The translations under genes and the position numbers were made by a program. Positions 8,417-18,500 of a stretch of 54,868 bases of DNA are shown here, in pieces; position 1 is the first letter of the stretch, and each line of letters opens with the position of its first letter. Origin of the DNA: Deltaproteobacteria bacterium (GTDB taxonomy: Bacteria; Myxococcota_C; UBA6777); contig SBHC01000066.1 in assembly GCA_006226375.1 (NCBI GenBank), positions 1 to 54,868 of the forward strand, in the 5' to 3' direction. The notes beneath the pieces are model-generated. The model was not told the DNA's origin. It saw only the letters and a program-made list of their open reading frames with translations, and ran no database searches.

Positions 8417-9076
8417 ATGGTCTTTGTGGCAAGTGTTTGGCAGAGCCTCTTGGGAATGCTCCCTGAGTTTTTTGGTGGTATGGCTGGTTTGCTTGTGGGC
8501 TGGATGTGGGGGCGTTGGCAGGCCCGGAAGGCCTGGAAGAGCAAGTCGTTCAAACGCAGCGTCGTGTTGGGCTTCAACGCCATCGAGAACTTCCCAGAGG
8601 CGGGTCCTAACGAGCCGGTGGCCGCGCTTCGTCTGCGGACCTTCTTTGAGCGACCGCTGGAGGAGGTGCTGCCGCTGCCGTCCATGCAGTCGTTGGTGTC
8701 TTCTGTGATGCAGAAAACGACCAAAGAGTCGCCTGTGCTTCCCTTTGCAAAGGATGACGCCTGGTTTGTGCTCAACTCTGTGCTCAACCAAATCGCAACA
8801 CAATTTGCTGCAGGTACACTTCGCAAAGAGTTGGGCTACGACGTCATAGAGCGAGAGTTCTTGTTCTGCATGACCTTTGAACGCGACGACCGAATGCATC
8901 AGTTCAAGATACGAATCATGATGATGGACAAGGAAGCGTTTCTTCACTTTCCCGACGAAGGTGAAGTGGCCGTGGAGAGACAACCACACCGGCTTCGTGT
9001 GGAGACCCTACGAGCCATTAAACGAGATTACTACGCAAACCCCCACTTGTTTGCGACGATCAAGCTGGCTTACTAA
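8417..9076 (+). CDS. Unknown protein with N-terminal membrane segment
   Basis: 219 residues, not recognised. Residues 5-28 form a hydrophobic segment rich in Gly/Leu/Trp, followed at once by basic residues (R-W-Q-A-R-K-A-W-K), so it is probably anchored in the inner membrane with the body in the cytoplasm. The soluble part has mixed helix and strand character, with no cysteine motif or catalytic signature that I recognise. GGAG eight bases before the ATG supports the start. It lies 63 bases after hutI and 64 before the SDR gene, on the same strand, so the three may be co-transcribed. Confidence 0.75.
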   Translation: MVFVASVWQSLLGMLPEFFGGMAGLLVGWMWGRWQARKAWKSKSFKRSVVLGFNAIENFPEAGPNEPVAALRLRTFFERPLEEVLPLPSMQSLVSSVMQKTTKESPVLPFAKDDAWFVLNSVLNQIATQFAAGTLRKELGYDVIEREFLFCMTFERDDRMHQFKIRIMMMDKEAFLHFPDEGEVAVERQPHRLRVETLRAIKRDYYANPHLFATIKLAY

Positions 9077-9140
9077 CCCGATGTTGAGAGTTACCTTTGT
9101 TGCTTGAACACAAGGGCTAACCCACAGAAAGGACATGTAC

Positions 9141-9959
9141 ATGGGTGTATGGAACAATCGAGTGGCCGCGGTGACTGGAGCCGCTTCAGGGATTGGTCGC
9201 GAACTGGCGATGGTTCTTCACGAGCAGGGTTGCAAACTTGCGCTCTCTGACGTCAACGAAGAGGGTTTGGCAGAGACTCGTCGCCTCGTCGAGGAAGCTG
9301 GCGGAACAGCGCACACACAGCGCGTCGATGTCTCACAGCGGGCCGAAGTTGAAGCATGGGCTGAAGCTGTGGCGGAACATTACGGTGGCGTCGATATCAT
9401 CATTAACAACGCTGGCGTTACAGTCGTGGACACCGTCGAGCATATCTCTTACGAAGACTTTGAGTGGTTGATGGGCATTAACTTCTGGGGCGTGGTGTAC
9501 GGAACGAAGACCTTCTTGCCCTACCTTCGCCGCTCGGACGAAGCCTACATTGTTAACATCTCCAGTATCTTCGGGATTATCAGCGTTCCTAGCCAATCGT
9601 CGTACAACGCGTCCAAGTTTGCAGTGCGTGGATTCACAGAGTCGCTGCGCCAAGAACTGCATGACTCCCACATCACGGTGTCTTGTGTGCATCCTGGCGG
9701 GATCAAAACGTCCATCACGCGGAACGCCCGTCATTACCATCGTCCGGGGCGGACCTTTGAGCGCGAAAAGCTGGTCAACAACTTTGAGAACAAGATGGCT
9801 CGCACCACTGCCCGGCGTGCAGCGGAAATCATTGTCAACGGAATGCAGAAGAAGAAGCGCCGGATCTTGGTGGGTGGCGACGCACGCTTGATGGACCGAA
9901 TCCAGCGCTGGTTTCCTGTCGGTTACGAACGCCTCACTCGCCGTCGACCCAAAAAATAG
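9141..9959 (+). CDS. Short-chain dehydrogenase/reductase (SDR)
   Basis: A 272-residue classical SDR with a Rossmann fold. The cofactor loop T-G-A-A-S-G-I-G is at 12-19, the N-N-A-G motif at 89-92, and the catalytic Ser142, Tyr155 and Lys159 (Y-N-A-S-K) have the usual spacing. D37 at the end of the second strand (L-S-D-V-N) favours NAD(H). The substrate is unknown; the family acts on alcohols, ketones and lipids. The ATG at 9141 has AAGGA seven bases upstream; the in-frame ATG at 9135 is too close to that site. The basic C-terminus (R-R-R-P-K-K) is slightly longer than usual. Confidence 0.93.
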   Translation: MGVWNNRVAAVTGAASGIGRELAMVLHEQGCKLALSDVNEEGLAETRRLVEEAGGTAHTQRVDVSQRAEVEAWAEAVAEHYGGVDIIINNAGVTVVDTVEHISYEDFEWLMGINFWGVVYGTKTFLPYLRRSDEAYIVNISSIFGIISVPSQSSYNASKFAVRGFTESLRQELHDSHITVSCVHPGGIKTSITRNARHYHRPGRTFEREKLVNNFENKMARTTARRAAEIIVNGMQKKKRRILVGGDARLMDRIQRWFPVGYERLTRRRPKK

Positions 9960-9969
9960 GGCTGGAAGT

Positions 9970-12321
9970 CTAGGGAAGACCCCAACGGCGTCGCAGGAAC
10001 CATTCCAAACCAAACAGTCCGACGAGGAAAAACAGCACGTAGAGGTTGTCCCAAAGTGGAACCGTTTGACTGCGGTTGATGCGGAGGATCGTGGGCGGTC
10101 GGAAGGGCAACGAGCTGATGGTTTCGTTCAGGCGAGTGACCTTGGACTTTGTCTCTTTCTGGGTCTGCTTGAAGAAGGACTCGTTGGGTTGGATCTGCAA
10201 GTACTCGTCATGCAGGCCGCGAACTTCAAACAACGTGGCTCCCTGGATGGTTTGCACAGGGTTGGTTTTGGAGGCCACTTTGATGCGGTAGGTGCCAGGG
10301 GCTTTGGGCTGCCAGGAGTAGTGGACGGTGCCATCGGGATCGATGGTATGCTTCCCTTTGTAGAGCACCTTGCCTTCAGGCACCTTGAGAATTTGGATGG
10401 AGACGCTGCCTTTGCGTTGGGGCCGGTAGTCCTGGTTGAACAGACGGATGCGGAACTGTGCCTTCTCACCCCAGCGGTAGGAACTGCGGAAGGACGAGAT
10501 GCGCACACGCTCCAACTCGGGGTCTCGGATCAACCAACGAATGGCATTGTTCCAGAAACGGTAGTAGGGGGCTTGGGTGCCACCTTGACCCACCTGCTTG
10601 AAGTTCCATCGCCAACTGTCGTCTACGGTGAGTCCCAGAACACGACCTTTGCCATACTGCCCCACGGTGAGAACTGGCAAAGGATTGCCGCCTTCTGTTT
10701 TCAAGGACGGGTGCTGCAGCAGCACTGTTCCACGAGGCCGCGCGTCGCCGACGACATTGGTACCGTTAAGCTTGGGGAAGCTCTTCCACAGATCAAGGTT
10801 GCCTTTGGGGTCAGCCAAAAGTTGTGTGATCGGGTGGTGCTTTCCGGCGTCTGTCAATGAGGGACGGAACGGACGTGTGTCGATCTGGCCCAGGTTCAAC
10901 TTGACGGGTAGCAAGCGCTCCACAGCGGTCCCCAAGTAACCACCTTTCCCGAACGACAGCTCCCCGCCGAGGATCATAAACGCGCCGCCTTTCCGGACAA
11001 ACGCTTCAATGTTGTTGAGATACGAAGGGTGCAGGTAGGGGCCGTAGTTGAAGTTCTGAAAGATCACAAGGTCAAACGAGTTCAAGCGTTTGGTGAACAA
11101 TTGACGCGCAGGGAACGGGATCAGCGCCATCTCGTTTTGTGGCACAGGCTGAACGTTGTGGTGGGTCCGGAGGATGAAGAACGAGATCAGGTCAACGCTT
11201 GCGTTCTTCTTGAGCAGCCGTCGCATAAAGCGGACATCCCACGAGGGCCGACCGGTCAGCTGCAGGACACGGATGCGGTCCCGGATAATCTTCAACACAA
11301 ACGATTTGCGGTTGTTCTCTACAAGAACTTCACCCACTTGAGGTGGGACTCGCACCGAATAGATAAATTGCCCGGCCTTGTTGGGGCGAAACTGAAACGA
11401 GAGCAGGGTGTTGGCGCGCTTGTTGCGAACTTGAAGGAGCTTGGTTTGCAGCAGTTGTCCTTCACGAAACAGGCTCACAGGGATCTGACGACCTGCGAAG
11501 CCCGACGCGCGGATCCGAACCTCAATGGTGGCTTTGTTGTGCAGGAAGGCAAAGGCATCACCGTAGATGTCGGAAACAGCAATGTCTTTGGCTTCCGTTT
11601 GCTTGGGCGGTGCGATGATATGGACCGGCACCTGCAACTGCTTAAACACGGTGATTAAGTCGCGTTGGCGCTGTGTGTTGACGCGTCGCTCTTGTTTGGT
11701 CGATACACGCTTGGAGATGCTGCCTTGCGACGCTTGGCTGCGGGCGAGCGTATCGATACCATCGGTCACCAGGACCACACCCGCTAGCGGCTTGTCGGTG
11801 TAACGCTCCTGTACAAACTGACCCACACGAAGCAGGTTGGTTTGATCCCCGTTGGCTTCCAGGCCTTTGAAGTTACCGTCGAACTCCCGGACTTTTCGGT
11901 CAAACGTAAACAGTCGAACCTTGTGCTCACCGCGCAGGCCAGCCATCAGCTTCTTGTGACGCTGGAAGAAGTCCTTGACCTGGTCCATGCGCGTGGGCTC
12001 TTGGGTCCCTGTGCGAATCCGCATACTGGCCGACGTGTCAATGAGTACAGGCAGGTAGTTTTGTATCTTTTGGACGTGACGGAGCTCAACGGCAGGTCCA
12101 GCCAGCAACAGCCAGAGCAAGCCTGCTCCGGTCAATCGCATCGCAAACAAGGTAAACTTTTGACGGAACGAAGGCAGACGAATGGAAGTGCGCCAACTGA
12201 AAAAGAGCGCGAGACCCAGCAACACCGCCAGCGTGATGAGGCTGGTGATGGACCAAGGACCGCTCCAGATCCAGCGCCATTCGTTAAACTGCTCCGGGTT
12301 GGATGTAAACAATTGAATCAA
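9970..12321 (-). CDS. Membrane-anchored VWA / GATase1-like protein
   Basis: 783 residues. Two N-terminal membrane helices (about 25-45 and 60-80) are followed by a VWA domain with MIDAS D-T-S-A-S, and V-V-L-V-T-D-G-I-D further on. A middle part resembles class I glutamine-amidotransferase-like domains (G-G-A-F-M-I-L-G-G-E region) without a clear catalytic triad. Near the end comes a beta-rich segment, then a last helix and R-R-R-W. This architecture is known from membrane proteins found with DUF4159, BatA and MoxR genes; exact function is unknown. No ATG fits the N-terminus. TTG at 12321 is used here, and a start a few codons away is possible. The DUF4159 partner is upstream on the same strand. 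Confidence 0.85.
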   Translation of the reverse strand: MIQLFTSNPEQFNEWRWIWSGPWSITSLITLAVLLGLALFFSWRTSIRLPSFRQKFTLFAMRLTGAGLLWLLLAGPAVELRHVQKIQNYLPVLIDTSASMRIRTGTQEPTRMDQVKDFFQRHKKLMAGLRGEHKVRLFTFDRKVREFDGNFKGLEANGDQTNLLRVGQFVQERYTDKPLAGVVLVTDGIDTLARSQASQGSISKRVSTKQERRVNTQRQRDLITVFKQLQVPVHIIAPPKQTEAKDIAVSDIYGDAFAFLHNKATIEVRIRASGFAGRQIPVSLFREGQLLQTKLLQVRNKRANTLLSFQFRPNKAGQFIYSVRVPPQVGEVLVENNRKSFVLKIIRDRIRVLQLTGRPSWDVRFMRRLLKKNASVDLISFFILRTHHNVQPVPQNEMALIPFPARQLFTKRLNSFDLVIFQNFNYGPYLHPSYLNNIEAFVRKGGAFMILGGELSFGKGGYLGTAVERLLPVKLNLGQIDTRPFRPSLTDAGKHHPITQLLADPKGNLDLWKSFPKLNGTNVVGDARPRGTVLLQHPSLKTEGGNPLPVLTVGQYGKGRVLGLTVDDSWRWNFKQVGQGGTQAPYYRFWNNAIRWLIRDPELERVRISSFRSSYRWGEKAQFRIRLFNQDYRPQRKGSVSIQILKVPEGKVLYKGKHTIDPDGTVHYSWQPKAPGTYRIKVASKTNPVQTIQGATLFEVRGLHDEYLQIQPNESFFKQTQKETKSKVTRLNETISSLPFRPPTILRINRSQTVPLWDNLYVLFFLVGLFGLEWFLRRRWGLP

Positions 12322-12645
12322 GGTCGGGTCAATCCCTCACAAAAGGTTCGAGCTTTACAGGTTTGTGGGGCAAAACGATAGCTGTAAACGTGTCTTGCCC
12401 TGGAGGACGTCAGCCTGCTACAGGATGAATGGGAGTGTATTACCTACCGCAAGATGCTTCGCTTGACAACAGGGTGGAGGCGTACCATCCCTCGTCAACG
12501 TGGCAATGAACCCGTCCTCACGCAAGGCAGTAACACCGAGAGTCAGGCCAATATTTCATGGGCTTGGTTTGGTCAATGCCTGGGGGTTTCGATTGCGTGA
12601 GTGAAACTGGGAGAGAACGCTGCTGTGGGGGAGTTGGGAGGGACG
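12322..12645. other. 324-bp stretch without a gene
   Basis: It lies between two leftward genes. I see no open frame with a ribosome site, no convincing terminator and no strong promoter. It probably contains the promoter or long leader of the VWA/GATase-like gene, whose own start codon is weak. Confidence 0.4.
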
Positions 12646-14409
12646 TTAGCGTCGGACGCATGCTCCAACGGGGAGAGGAACGCGGCCGTTGGTCAGTACA
12701 ACCGGAACACAGATCGAACCAGAGGGGCAGTCACGACCGAGGAGGTCGGCACCCAGCGCACGGCACGTGGCATCGCAGCGACACATCTTGCTACAAGACG
12801 AGGGGCCTTGTGGGCGACCTTGCTGGTCCACGGAGACTGTACAGAGCAAGCCCTTCTTGCAGTTGTTACCACCCTGACAGTTCTTCCACTCGCAGTTGGT
12901 GTCGTTGATGCTCTTGCTTCCTTCAGGGATGCAGATGTTGGCGTCGTCGTCAGCAGGGAAACAACCGAAGCCGGCGGGGCAGCAGTTGTTGTAAGGAGGT
13001 TGGGCGCCAGCGTTGCAGACATTCTGGGCGAACGGGTCACAGTTGTCACCCAACGCGCAGGAACCCAGCTGTGGGTTGATCTTGGTGATGTCCGACTCCG
13101 CGCAGTATTCGGCGGGGAGGTTGCCACGTTGGGGCTGACATTTGTCCGGTCGCTGTGTCGGGTTTCCGAGGTTGCATGCGCGACGACACTGGTAAGGCGG
13201 GCGGTTGCAAGCGCCGGGCAGACAACCCATCAGCTTGCCGTCGGAGCCACGACCACAGGGGTTGGTGCAGGGGTCACACAGGTCGCCTTCCTTGGTCTTC
13301 ACGGGGAAACACTGACCGATGGACTTTCCGTCTTTGTTCTGCGGCGAGTTGACCAGACAGCAACGAGTTCCTGGCTGGTTCAAACAATCGTTGTCGGTGC
13401 GGCAGCCGGCTGTCGCAGCGAGCTTTTCTTCCGAGAGGTTGCCGAGGCGGTCTTCGGCGGTTGCCTTGATCTCAACGTTGGCAGCGCCCACAGCCGAGAA
13501 GTCGAACTCTACCCACCACTCTTCTGCGTTGGTCGCGTCTTTGGTGGGGACCAGCTTTTGGTTGTTCACGAAGATAAAGATCTTTGCAGGGTCAACACCC
13601 ACGTGTTGGTCACGAACCTTAACGCGGATGGTTTGCTTGCCGCGCAAGTTGCCTGCAGCCGGGCTCAAGAAAGCAATTTGGGGTCCCGTCTTGTCCAGGG
13701 TGACCTGCATGATGGCCGGGCGCTCCGGCTTTTGGTTGGTGGTCGCGGTGGTGGTCGCTTGCAAGACAATGTCGCCCGTCACGTACTTGTCAGCTGAGAG
13801 GTCTGCGTCAATCTTGCACTTGACCCAGGTGTCTGGGGTGGTGTCTGTGGTGCACTGTTGTAGGGTTTCAGGTTGGCCTTGGGTGATCTCCAAAAGCAGC
13901 GCAATTTCCTTGATGCCTTGGATGTGCTGGGCTTCGGCTTCCACCGTAAACTTCTTACCCACAAACACCTTGGAGTCGGTCTCTGCCAACTTGGTCGGTG
14001 AGACAAATCGAATCTTGGGAAGATCTTGGAGCTTTCGAACGGTGAGCTTCTTTTCTTCCGTTTCACCCGTCAGGTCGGTTCCCACCACGCGGATGGTGAA
14101 GGTGTCGGGCTGTGCGTTGAGGTCAAACGTTTGGTTGGCAACGTACTCGGTTTTTTCGCCCGCGTTCTTGGTGCCAATTTTGGTATCACCGATGAAGAAG
14201 TCTACTTTCTCAATGCCGTTGAAGTCTTCCACTCGTACACGGACGCGACCTTCGTTGATCTCACCTGTGGTGGGGTAGATGAATTCAATGGCCATGGGTC
14301 TGTTTTGGATGGTGCTGTCCTGGCAGTTGCAACCAATGCTACTGAAAGCCAGCAAAGCCATAACAAACAAGATAAGACGAACATGCAACAAGCGGTGAAT
14401 AACCTTCAT
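12646..14409 (-). CDS. Lipoprotein with Ig-like segments and Cys-rich C-terminus
   Basis: 587 residues. The signal ends in the lipobox S-I-G-C (followed by N-C-Q), so it is an acylated envelope protein. Residues about 30-330 look like two or three beta-sandwich (Ig/Big-like) units with repeated phrases on direction and axis terms such as I-E-F-I-Y-P-T-x-G and F-V-S-P. The C-terminal 250 residues are Cys-rich, with C-C-L-V, C-D-P-C-T-N-P-C-G and C-C-P-A-G-F-G-C blocks, as in many myxobacterial surface proteins. The ATG at 14409 has GGAG eight bases upstream. It sits between the DUF4159 and VWA/GATase-like genes on the same strand. Function is unknown. Confidence 0.85.
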   Translation of the reverse strand: MKVIHRLLHVRLILFVMALLAFSSIGCNCQDSTIQNRPMAIEFIYPTTGEINEGRVRVRVEDFNGIEKVDFFIGDTKIGTKNAGEKTEYVANQTFDLNAQPDTFTIRVVGTDLTGETEEKKLTVRKLQDLPKIRFVSPTKLAETDSKVFVGKKFTVEAEAQHIQGIKEIALLLEITQGQPETLQQCTTDTTPDTWVKCKIDADLSADKYVTGDIVLQATTTATTNQKPERPAIMQVTLDKTGPQIAFLSPAAGNLRGKQTIRVKVRDQHVGVDPAKIFIFVNNQKLVPTKDATNAEEWWVEFDFSAVGAANVEIKATAEDRLGNLSEEKLAATAGCRTDNDCLNQPGTRCCLVNSPQNKDGKSIGQCFPVKTKEGDLCDPCTNPCGRGSDGKLMGCLPGACNRPPYQCRRACNLGNPTQRPDKCQPQRGNLPAEYCAESDITKINPQLGSCALGDNCDPFAQNVCNAGAQPPYNNCCPAGFGCFPADDDANICIPEGSKSINDTNCEWKNCQGGNNCKKGLLCTVSVDQQGRPQGPSSCSKMCRCDATCRALGADLLGRDCPSGSICVPVVLTNGRVPLPVGACVRR

Positions 14410-14480
14410 CAGAAATGCTCCATTCAACGAAGTACGGCGAGGCGAGCCTCATCCGCGGCACAAAGCGTGTCGACGCGACG

Positions 14481-15296
14481 CTACTGACGTCGCTTCATTA
14501 TAAAGGGTATGTGAACGCCGTCCTGCTTGTAGTTCACGCAGAGGGCGTACATAATCAAGTTGATTCCAAAGCGAAAAGCGTGCTCTCGCTGGTTTTCTCC
14601 TCCAGGCACTACGGGATACACCCAGTGTCCAAAGCTATCGCGCTCCCAGGCGCCGCTGTGATCGTTCATCGAGTAGATGATGGGGGTGCGATCATCCCGC
14701 GTCACTCCCTCAATGTAGGGATTCAACAGGCGACGTCCTCCAAACCGCTGGACCAAATAAAACGAACGATACAGAGTGTGCTTGCGAGGCAATTTTTGCA
14801 GAGCTGTTTGGGGAAACAGTCGCTTGGCGAGGCGACGGACGGACTTGTCAAAGGGTCCGCCGGGATCTCCTCCCGTCATATCGATAAACAAGGTTCCACC
14901 GGCTGAAAGATAGCTGCGCATCCGACGAATGTCGTCGTTGGGCCAGGCCGGGAAGCTTGTCTCTCCGCTGAGAATGACGAGCGGGTATTGGAACAATTTG
15001 GGGCTGCTGACCTTCACCGTAGCGACTTTCAGCTCCGGTCGAAGGCTTGTGCGCTTGGTCGTCATCCAAAGCAAGCGTCGGATGGCAGTTGGGCGGGTGT
15101 CTGTGGATTGGGAAAAGACAAGCCGTGCCCAACGAAACTTGGCTGTCTCACCCATGGCGCCTGCGAATTGGGGGCGTAACCCAACCCCAGCGACAACCAA
15201 CAACAGACATCCTACCGCCAACCCGACACGCACACGCCACCCTTTGGCTCCTTTCGGAGAACAAAGACGTGAAGCGATTTGCTTTGTCTTCTGCAT
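14481..15296 (-). CDS. DUF4159-family exported protein
   Basis: 271 residues with a signal or anchor helix (about 24-45) and then a DUF4159 domain. Telling segments are F-R-W-A-R-L-V-F, Y-P-L-V-I-L-S-G-E, the glycine-rich L-S-A-G-G-T-L-F-I-D-M-T-G-G-D, Y-R-S-F-Y-L-V and the closing F-G-I-N-L-I-M-Y-A-L. The fold resembles GATase-like domains, and the family usually occurs with MoxR, DUF58 and VWA membrane genes; only the VWA partner is seen here. A perfect AAGGAGCT lies six bases before the ATG, the best ribosome site in this cluster. It is probably first in a leftward unit with the next two genes. Confidence 0.88.
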   Translation of the reverse strand: MQKTKQIASRLCSPKGAKGWRVRVGLAVGCLLLVVAGVGLRPQFAGAMGETAKFRWARLVFSQSTDTRPTAIRRLLWMTTKRTSLRPELKVATVKVSSPKLFQYPLVILSGETSFPAWPNDDIRRMRSYLSAGGTLFIDMTGGDPGGPFDKSVRRLAKRLFPQTALQKLPRKHTLYRSFYLVQRFGGRRLLNPYIEGVTRDDRTPIIYSMNDHSGAWERDSFGHWVYPVVPGGENQREHAFRFGINLIMYALCVNYKQDGVHIPFIMKRRQ

Positions 15297-15593
15297 GAAT
15301 AGCTCCTTCTGAATGGTGCTTCAGTGGGGGTGGCGGTTTCAAACGACGAGGTATCATACTCGCTCAATTTCCAGATTGCAACCAGGGATTTGCGAGAGTA
15401 TGAAGACATCGCTTGGGTGGCTGTTTGTTTTTCGTCCGAACAACGCGCAGCCATCCACCCTGGCACTATACCAGGGCGACCACCGTTTTAGGGAACAAAA
15501 GCCGAACGGAGAAAATTCGCAACCTGGCTTGTGAAGGTTGTCTGCTTGGTTTTTGATGAGAATGAGGGAGGCTGCGAAGAGAGGGGTGGTGGT
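15297..15593. other. Intergenic region downstream of the BTAD regulator
   Basis: About 297 bp between two leftward genes. I see no open frame with a ribosome site and no clear hairpin terminator. The strong ribosome site of the DUF4159 gene is at its left end, so the promoter for that unit should lie here. Confidence 0.4.
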
Positions 15594-18500
15594 CTAGGTC
15601 TCGACGCTCATTACGGAATTCAGCCATTGGTGAGAGGGGATCGCATACAACAACGACTCCCTCATCGCGGGATCTTGGATGAGCTGGAGGGCATGTGCAA
15701 GGAAGTTGCGGGCAAGGGTGAGGACTTCTTCGGCCAGGGAAGGGGCCAAGTCTTCGAGGATGTTGTACACGATCCGACAGGTCGCCACAGGATCATCCAT
15801 GCTGGCGAAGTGCTCTGGGGTGATTTCTTCGGCGATCTCTCGGGCTGTCACGAGGGCAAGCTCTCGCGAACCTTGCTGGGAAGAGATCTGCGCCAGAGAA
15901 GCCATGACTTCCAACACATGGCCTTGTTGCTGCATCTCGCTGCGCAGCTCTTTGGCCAGGGTCAAGTGCTTGGTGGCTTCTGTGTGAGAGCCGAGTTGAG
16001 AGAATGCTTGACCCATATAGTAGTTTGCGTTGGCCTGGTTGTTTCGATCGTTGATCGCTTCTGCGATGGTCCGCGATGTCTGTCCAGCTTGGAGAGCCTG
16101 TTGAGGTTTGCTCTGGCGGAGGTAGAGCCACGCTTGGTTGGCAAGCACCCACGTTTCTCCCTGACGATCCCCGATCTCTCGTGCAATTTTTAAGGACTGG
16201 GCAAAGTGCAACTCGGCGTTCCGGTTGTCTCCGTATCGCAAGCACAACGTTCCCATGTTGCCAAGCGTGATGCTGTTGCCGCGGCGGTCTCCCAGTTGTT
16301 CGCCGATTTCCAGGGACTGCTGGTAGTAGTCCATCGCTTGCTGGTAGCTGCCTTGCTCCTCCAGCAATATCCCGAGGTTCGCCAGGATCATCTTTTTGCC
16401 AGCGCGGAACCGAAGCTTCTCTCCCAACTCCAGGGCCGTCTCGTAGTGATGGCGGGCTTGTTCATGTTTGCCCTCGCGCCACGCCACGCTGCCCAGGTTG
16501 TTGTAGAGGCTCATCAGATCGAGGAGGTTTTCCTGGGAGCGAAGGAGCTTCAGGGCTTGTTCCAGGCAAGACTCTGCCTTGGAAAAGTACCCTTGCTCGT
16601 CGAGGATCGAGCCGATGTTGCTGAGGGCCAGACCTTCTAACCTCGGGTAGTTGTGCTGGTTTGCCAACGTTGCGACGTGTTCGTAGGTTGACTTCGCGGT
16701 GTCAAAGTCGCCTTGGCGTTGCATCGCATCGGCTTGGTACAACCGACATTCCAACTCCAACTCTACCCAAGAGGGGCGGAGGGTCTCCAAGGTTTGGTCG
16801 GCCTTCTTGATGGCTTCATCCATGTAGGAGAGCGACTGCAAAAAGTAGACACGTTGCGCCTGGATGCTGGCCAGGGCCTTGTGTTGATCCGTTGGCCATT
16901 GGTCGGGCGAACCTTGGAGTGATGCCTGAAGCTGCTCCTCGCTGTGGCTGAAGGTCGCCTCTCCCTCGTGGAACAAAGACAGCATGCGGAAGAGCAGCGC
17001 CAGGCCGCTTACAGACTCTTCCAGCAGCGACCACTCTCCGAGAAAGACTGCCCATCGCCAGGCTGCCAGGATCTCTGTGTATTCCTTTTGCAAGGCGTCC
17101 AGCGTGGCGAGTGAATCCTCGCTGGTCATCAAGGCTTTGTTCTGGCTCAGCGGTCCGAGATAGTACCGAACGTAGCGAGAGTAGACCTTGGCACGTCGGG
17201 CCTCGTCGAGGTTGTAATGGGCCTTTTCTTGCGCGTATTCGTGCAGCAAAGAGTGCAAACGGTAACGCCCGGAGGTCGGCTGTTGGACCAAGGAACAACT
17301 CACCAGCGTGTCGAGATTGTTGCGGGGCGCGTCGATGATTTGCTTGGCGGCGTCGGCGCTGAAGTCGCCCTGAAACACCGAGAGGTTCATCAAGGTTTGC
17401 TGGAGGGCAGGAGAGAGCAACTCCCATGAACCTTCAAACACAGCGGCGATACTGCGGTGACGGGCGGGAAGGTCCCTCATCCGGGTGGAGAGCAGAGTCG
17501 AGTTCTCATCCAGAGCGGAGGCAATCTCTGACGGAAAGTACTGCGCTCCCCAACTTGCCGCGAGCTCCAAGGCCAGAGGCACGCCGTTCAAGCGCTTGCA
17601 GATCTCCACAATCTCTTCCAGGGTGTAGTCCAACGAACCTCCCCTGTGCCGGAGGAATCGCTCCAAAAACAGCCGAACGCTGCTGTACTCATCGGCGTTG
17701 GGGGCGTTGGGTTCAGGCACAGGGAGACCGTGCAGAGGAAGAACGAACTCGCTCTGAAAATACAGCCGCTCCCGTGACGTGATCAGCAACGTTACATGGG
17801 GTGCTTGCTCCAACAGAGGAACCAGGATGTCTGCGGCTTCGTTGATGTGCTCAAAGTTGTCGAGGATCAGCAGCAGCTGGGTCTCTCTGAGGTATGCAAT
17901 TAAGCGCTCAAAGGGAGACGTTTGCTGACCAAACTCAAGACCCAACGTTCGCCCGATGGTGAGCAATACCTGGTTGGTGGGGTCGTGAAGTTTGCTGGGA
18001 AGGTCTGCCAATGGAACAAACCAAACGCCGTCGGGGAAGTGGTGCAGCGTACGACGAGCCGCTTCTTTGGCCAACGTGGATTTGCCCACACCGCCCATAC
18101 CTGTCAGCGTTACCATCCGTGTGGTCGCGTCGAGGAGGCGGGCTTGTAGCTTGTCCAACTCTTTCTCGCGGCCGAAGAAGGGCAAACGGGACGCTGGTAT
18201 GTTGTGGGGCGGAGCCACAGCAGGAGGTTCTTGGGGCAGCTCTATCTCAGGGGTCGAGGGCGGCTGCAACAGGGAAGAGGGAAGGGGCACTTCTTCGCTG
18301 TACCGCAAGGTCTGGATCAGAAGGTTGGTTTCCAGGGAAGGCTCCACGCCAAACTCTTCTTCCATCACCTCTGTGCAGATCTGGTATTGCTGTAGCGCGC
18401 CGCTCCGGTCGCCTTTGCCTGCCAGGATCTCGATCAACTGACGGTGAGCTTCTTCGCGCCATGGCTCCAAGGCTAGCTGTTGTTTGGCGAACTTTTGGGC

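Noticed and set aside
12601..13797. Rightward open frame opposite the Cys-rich lipoprotein gene
   Set aside because: The leftward gene has a clear lipoprotein signal and ribosome site; the opposite frame has neither.
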